A stretch of DNA of 64,000 nt from Paraburkholderia dinghuensis. Lineage in GTDB: Bacteria > Pseudomonadota > Gammaproteobacteria > Burkholderiales > Burkholderiaceae. The notes beneath the pieces were generated by a model, which was given only the letters and a program-made list of their open reading frames with translations, made no database searches and was not told the origin of the DNA. How positions within the stretch are numbered: position 1 is the first letter of the stretch; the number at the start of each line of letters is the position of its first letter. The DNA lies in NCBI RefSeq assembly GCF_003837865.1, contig NZ_RQIS01000022.1, forward strand, positions 1 through 64,000, given 5' to 3'. The position numbers were made by a program, and so were the translations under genes. Below, piece by piece: positions 60,573 to 64,000 of this stretch.

Positions 60573-62231
60573 TCACGCGAGCCTGAACGTCCCGACAAGC
60601 CGCTTGAGCGTCTTCGCCTGATCGTCGAGCGACTGCGCCGCCGCGGTCGCCTCTTCGACGAGCGCCGCGTTCTGCTGCGTGCCGGCATCCATCTGCGTCA
60701 CGGCGCGGGAGATCTCCTCGATGCCCGCGCGCTGCTCGTGCGACGCCGCCGAAATCTCGCCGATGATGTCGTTCACGCGCTGCACCGCCTTCACGACTTC
60801 GCCCATCGTGTGGCCCGCGTCCTGCGCGAGCGTCGAGCCGTTGGCCACGCGCGTCACCGAGTCGGTGATCAACGCCTTGATCTCCTTGGCCGCCGCCGCG
60901 CTGCGCTGGGCGAGGTTGCGCACCTCCGCGGCCACGACCGAGAAGCCGCGCCCGTCCTCACCCGCGCGCGCCGCCTCGACGGCCGCATTGAGCGCGAGAA
61001 TGTTGGTCTGGAACGCAATGCCCTCGATCACGCCGATGATGTCCGCGATGCTCTTGGCGCTGTCGTTGATCTCGTTCATCGTCGCGACCACGCGGCCCAC
61101 CACGTTGCCGCCCTGCTCCGCGATCTCGGAAGCGTTGCCCGCGAGCGTGCTCGCCTGCGCCGCGTTTTCGGCGTTCAGACGCACGGTCGAGGTGAGCTGC
61201 TCCATGCTGCTTGCCGTGCGCTCGAGCGCGACCGCCTGCTGCTCGGTGCGATGCGAAAGGTCGAGATTGCCGGTCGAAATCTGGCCCGACGCCGCCGCGA
61301 TGGCCTCGGCACTCGCGGCAATTTCGGAGACGGTCGTGGCAAGGCCGCTCTGCATGTCGCGCAGCGCGCCGAGCATGCTGGCCGCGTCGCGCGCATCGAC
61401 CTTGACGGGCTGCGCGAGGTCGCCGACTGCAATGCGGCTCGCGATCTCCCTCGCCTGCGCGGGCTCGCCGCCCAACTGCCGCGAAATACGTCGCACGCCC
61501 CACTCGCCCATGACGAACGCGAGCACGAAAAGCGCGACCGCCGCGCCCGCGATCATCACGAACGACGACTTGAAGATGAACGCAGATTTGTCGATGGTGG
61601 CTCTCGCGGCGGTGCCGCGCTGCTCGACGAGCTGGTCGACGAGCTTCTCCAGCTTCTCCGTTTCGACGAGCAGCGACACGTCCTGCGTGCCGACCTGCCA
61701 GTTCATCTGCGAGAGATCGAGCGGCTGTGCCTTCACGAGCGTTACGAAATCGCGCAGATGGCCGCTCCACGTCGACGCCGCAGCCGCGAACTTCTTCTGC
61801 AGGTCGAGTGCATCGCCGCCGGACTGCGCCGAGTATTGCTCCAGTGTGGCCATCTCGCGCGTGAGCCCGGCGAGGTCGCTCTCGACGCCGGCGCCGAGTT
61901 CGTCACGCTCCTTCGCGGTCGTGGCGGTGAGCAGCATCTTCTGCGCGCGGCTCGCACGCAGTACGTGGCCGCGAGCTTCCTCGGCGGCCCGGCTCGCCAC
62001 ATAACCCTGTTCGTAGATCGATTGCGTCGAGTCGTTGAGCCGGCTGATCTGCGCGAGCGAGAACACGCCCATGGCGAGTGTGCCGATCAGCAACGCGATG
62101 AACGCGATGCGCAACGTCGCCTTCACCGTGAGCGGTCTGCCGGCGCGAATGTTCGTGGCGGACTGGCTGGTGATCCCGGCGCCCAGCGGTACGACCCCTG
62201 CGTGCTGGCTGGCTTGCGATACGGCTTTCAT
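60573..62231 (-). CDS. Methyl-accepting chemotaxis protein
   Basis: 552-aa membrane chemoreceptor. First membrane helix at about 40-62, a periplasmic four-helix-type sensor domain (about 63-205), second membrane helix near 210-235, HAMP-like region and cytoplasmic signalling domain with the conserved hairpin tip (EAARAGEDGRGFSVVAAEVR near 415-434). No C-terminal NWETF-type CheR-binding pentapeptide is present (the protein ends VGTFRLA). The start at 62231 removes a proline-arginine-rich leader. It converges with the inositol operon; whether it senses inositol is unknown. Confidence 0.9.
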   Translation of the reverse strand: MKAVSQASQHAGVVPLGAGITSQSATNIRAGRPLTVKATLRIAFIALLIGTLAMGVFSLAQISRLNDSTQSIYEQGYVASRAAEEARGHVLRASRAQKMLLTATTAKERDELGAGVESDLAGLTREMATLEQYSAQSGGDALDLQKKFAAAASTWSGHLRDFVTLVKAQPLDLSQMNWQVGTQDVSLLVETEKLEKLVDQLVEQRGTAARATIDKSAFIFKSSFVMIAGAAVALFVLAFVMGEWGVRRISRQLGGEPAQAREIASRIAVGDLAQPVKVDARDAASMLGALRDMQSGLATTVSEIAASAEAIAAASGQISTGNLDLSHRTEQQAVALERTASSMEQLTSTVRLNAENAAQASTLAGNASEIAEQGGNVVGRVVATMNEINDSAKSIADIIGVIEGIAFQTNILALNAAVEAARAGEDGRGFSVVAAEVRNLAQRSAAAAKEIKALITDSVTRVANGSTLAQDAGHTMGEVVKAVQRVNDIIGEISAASHEQRAGIEEISRAVTQMDAGTQQNAALVEEATAAAQSLDDQAKTLKRLVGTFRLA

Positions 62232-62519
62232 GTATTGACAGTTTCCTTCTTGTTGTAGAGGGCCCGGACGAATCGATCCGATCCGCTTCAGCCCGGCCTG
62301 CGGTGCGCCGGCGCGCTGTGAATGCTTTCTCGCGCGCCGCTCCTCCGCAATCCGGCCCCGTGGCGCCGCGCCTCGTGGGCGGGGGCTCTGGCGGGTTATA
62401 CCCGGCCAAAATGACGGAACCAATAAGCCTTCCGGAGGTGTTGCGCGCACGCCGCAGCCCGCGCACGGCCATCGGTGCCCGATTCACACCCAACGCATGT
62501 CCGATTCTCGACAAAAAAT

Positions 62520-62536
62520 GTCCGAACCGTTCGGTC
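62520..62536. promoter_or_regulatory. Palindrome, candidate TetR-type operator upstream of the exporter gene
   Basis: GTCCGAACCGTTCGGTC: the two halves (G-CCGAAC and GTTCGG-C type arms) match around a central base, with one mismatched pair per arm. The half-site ACCG/CGGT pattern is typical of TetR-family operators. It lies 104 bp upstream of the exporter start and 288 bp from the chemoreceptor start, in the 409-bp divergent gap 62232-62640; no gene was seen in that gap. Confidence 0.4.
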
Positions 62537-62640
62537 GAGACACATTAAACTCCGCTCATAACTCTTATACATGTCCATGTGTGCCGTCGCCTGCGCCCTT
62601 CCAGCGTGGTGCCCGCACGCACTCTCCTGCGATCAACAAC

Positions 62641-63879
62641 ATGCAAACGAGCATCAAGAACGGCGCCGTCGCGGGCGCCACGGCCGGAACGTCCCCCGTT
62701 CCACCACGCACGGTCTATCCGGTCCTCGGCGCGATCAGCTTCTCCCACATGCTCAACGACATGATCCAGTCGTTGATCCTCGCGATCTACCCGATGCTCA
62801 AGGACAACTTCGCACTGTCCTTCACGCAGATCGGTCTCATCACGCTGACTTACCAGATCACGGCGTCGCTGCTGCAACCGCTGATCGGCATGTACACGGA
62901 CAAGCGTCCGATGCCGTATTCGCTGCCCGTCGGCATGGGCTTCACGCTGTGCGGCCTGCTGCTGATGTCAGTGGCACCGAGCTTCGCCGTGCTGCTCTGC
63001 GCCGCTGCGCTCGTCGGCTGCGGCTCCTCGGTGTTCCATCCGGAGTCGTCGCGCGTGGCGCGCATGGCGTCGGGCGGTCGTCACGGGCTCGCGCAATCGC
63101 TCTTCCAGGTGGGCGGCAACGCAGGCACGTCGCTCGGGCCGCTGCTCGCCGCCGCGGTCATCATCCCGCACGGCCAGCGCAGCATCGCGTGGTTCTCGGC
63201 CGCCGCGCTCGTCGGGATCGTCGTGCTCTCGCAGATCGGCCGCTGGTACAAGGCGCATCCGAACATGAAGAAAAAGCGCGCCGAAGTTCCGCACGTCGCC
63301 CTCTCGCGCGCCCGCGTCCAGACCGCGATCGTCATTCTCGTGCTGCTCGTGTTCTCGAAGTACTTCTATCTCGCGAGCATCAACAGCTACTTCACGTTTT
63401 ACCTGATGGACCGCTTCCACCTGCCCGTGCAGGCCGCGCAGATCCACCTGTTCATCTTTCTCGCGGCTGTCGCGGCCGGCACGATCATCGGCGGCCCTGT
63501 GGGCGACCGCATCGGCCGCAAGTATGTGATCTGGGGTTCGATTCTCGGCGTGGCGCCGTTCACGTTGCTCCTGCCTTACGCCAACCTGTTCTGGACGAGC
63601 GTGCTTACGGTGATCATCGGCGTCGTGCTGGCGTCGGCCTTCTCGGCGATTCTCGTCTACGCCCAGGAACTCATTCCGGGCAAGGTCGGCATGATCGCGG
63701 GCCTCTTCTTCGGCTTTGCGTTCGGGCTCGGCGGCATCGGCGCGGCCGTGCTCGGCCAGATCGCGGATGCCACGAGCATCGGCTTCGTCTACAAGGTCTG
63801 CTCGTTCCTGCCGCTCATTGGCGTGCTGACCGTGTTCCTGCCTGACATCGAGGGCAAACTCGCGAAGAAACGCGCCTGA
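62641..63879 (+). CDS. Fosmidomycin-resistance-type MFS exporter (Fsr-like)
   Basis: 412-aa inner-membrane MFS protein with about 12 hydrophobic helices, beginning TVYPVLGAISFSHMLNDMIQ; DKRPMPYSLPVGMGFTLCG and GPVGDRIGRKYVIWGSI are the two MFS motif-A regions. Overall layout matches E. coli Fsr. The start at 62641 is chosen for family N-terminal length although no clear Shine-Dalgarno is visible; the frame extends 48 codons upstream. Substrate unproven. A terminator follows. Confidence 0.87.
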   Translation: MQTSIKNGAVAGATAGTSPVPPRTVYPVLGAISFSHMLNDMIQSLILAIYPMLKDNFALSFTQIGLITLTYQITASLLQPLIGMYTDKRPMPYSLPVGMGFTLCGLLLMSVAPSFAVLLCAAALVGCGSSVFHPESSRVARMASGGRHGLAQSLFQVGGNAGTSLGPLLAAAVIIPHGQRSIAWFSAAALVGIVVLSQIGRWYKAHPNMKKKRAEVPHVALSRARVQTAIVILVLLVFSKYFYLASINSYFTFYLMDRFHLPVQAAQIHLFIFLAAVAAGTIIGGPVGDRIGRKYVIWGSILGVAPFTLLLPYANLFWTSVLTVIIGVVLASAFSAILVYAQELIPGKVGMIAGLFFGFAFGLGGIGAAVLGQIADATSIGFVYKVCSFLPLIGVLTVFLPDIEGKLAKKRA

Positions 63880-63903
63880 TCTATCGCGCTTCCAGCGCAA
63901 ACG

Positions 63904-63938
63904 ACGGCCGACGCCCCTGGGCGCCGGCCGTTTTGTTT
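63904..63938 (+). terminator. Terminator after the Fsr-like gene
   Basis: ACGGCCG (63904-63910) pairs with CGGCCGT (63925-63931), with CGCC/GGCG inside, followed by TTTTGTTTT; 25 bp after the stop. The last 60 bp of the window show no gene. Confidence 0.85.
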
Positions 63939-64000
63939 TGCGGGGTATGCGGTGTGCGGTGTACGGCTCGACTATCGTGCTGAAACCGTCGCCTGGATCG

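Noticed and set aside
62396..62578. 60-codon minus-strand frame between the chemoreceptor and exporter genes
   Set aside because: No ribosome-binding site, and it spans the candidate operator; the translation has no membrane segment or known motif.

Overview
The window looks like part of the main chromosome of a Burkholderiaceae bacterium, most likely Paraburkholderia, Caballeronia or Burkholderia. The evidence is the high GC content with strong third-position GC bias, the block MerR-like gene / ihfA / pheT / pheS / rplT / rpmI / infC / thrS / tRNA-Val / relA, and closely matching protein sequences (PheS, ThrS, ETF-QO, PrpE, NodT-type outer-membrane factor). The genus is an inference. No rRNA, CRISPR array, prophage or replication origin was seen.

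Layout. (1) 1-905 is the accessory edge: the end of a probable insertion sequence (start of its transposase OrfA at 35), a hypothetical gene that appears cut by it, three copies of a GTGGGGTAAA motif, and the terminator of tRNA-Pro(GGG). (2) 906-11920 is the conserved translation and stringent-response block, nearly all on the minus strand. Its infC almost certainly starts at a rare ATC codon, and hairpins lie between infC and rpmI and between rplT and pheS. (3) 11996-22728 holds a Rid protein, a hydrolase, the CoA transferase scoAB with a divergent PAS-LuxR regulator, a thioesterase, an SDR, ETF-quinone oxidoreductase, aroC, a transporter-acyltransferase fusion and a CBS protein. (4) 23011-30974 holds metY with an overlapping hydrolase gene, an Mpo1-like membrane protein, a YihY/BrkB protein, wrbA with DUF2069, a GlcD-like FAD enzyme, a metallophosphoesterase and a possible 53-aa membrane protein. 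(5) 31154-37216 is a LysR gene divergent from a four-gene tripartite efflux operon of the fusaric-acid/aromatic-acid (AaeAB) type. (6) 37323-47869 holds an orphan, apparently degenerate hydrogenase-maturation-protease homologue, then prpE, mtnN, uvrD, valS, galU and a TusA-like gene. (7) 47963-60475 is a myo-inositol catabolism and uptake locus. (8) 60573-63938 holds a chemoreceptor and a fosmidomycin-resistance-type exporter.

How the inositol locus works. An RpiR-type regulator, IolG and a second Gfo/Idh/MocA dehydrogenase run leftward. A periplasmic binding protein, permease, single-domain ATPase, IolC (kinase fused to DUF2090), IolD, IolE and IolB run rightward. Between the two arms is a GGAA-N6-TTCC palindrome of the kind reported for RpiR-type IolR repressors, plus a second inverted repeat. 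Uptake, oxidation to inosose (IolG), dehydration (IolE), ring opening (IolD), isomerisation (IolB), phosphorylation (IolC) and probably aldol cleavage (DUF2090) are all covered. The semialdehyde dehydrogenase (iolA/mmsA) is not in the window.

The least ordinary structure is a dispersed hairpin repeat in this operon. Three tandem 50-bp units lie between the binding-protein and permease genes, and a fourth copy supplies the last codons and stop of iolE just before the iolB ribosome-binding site. Stem positions covary between copies, which points to selection on an RNA hairpin.
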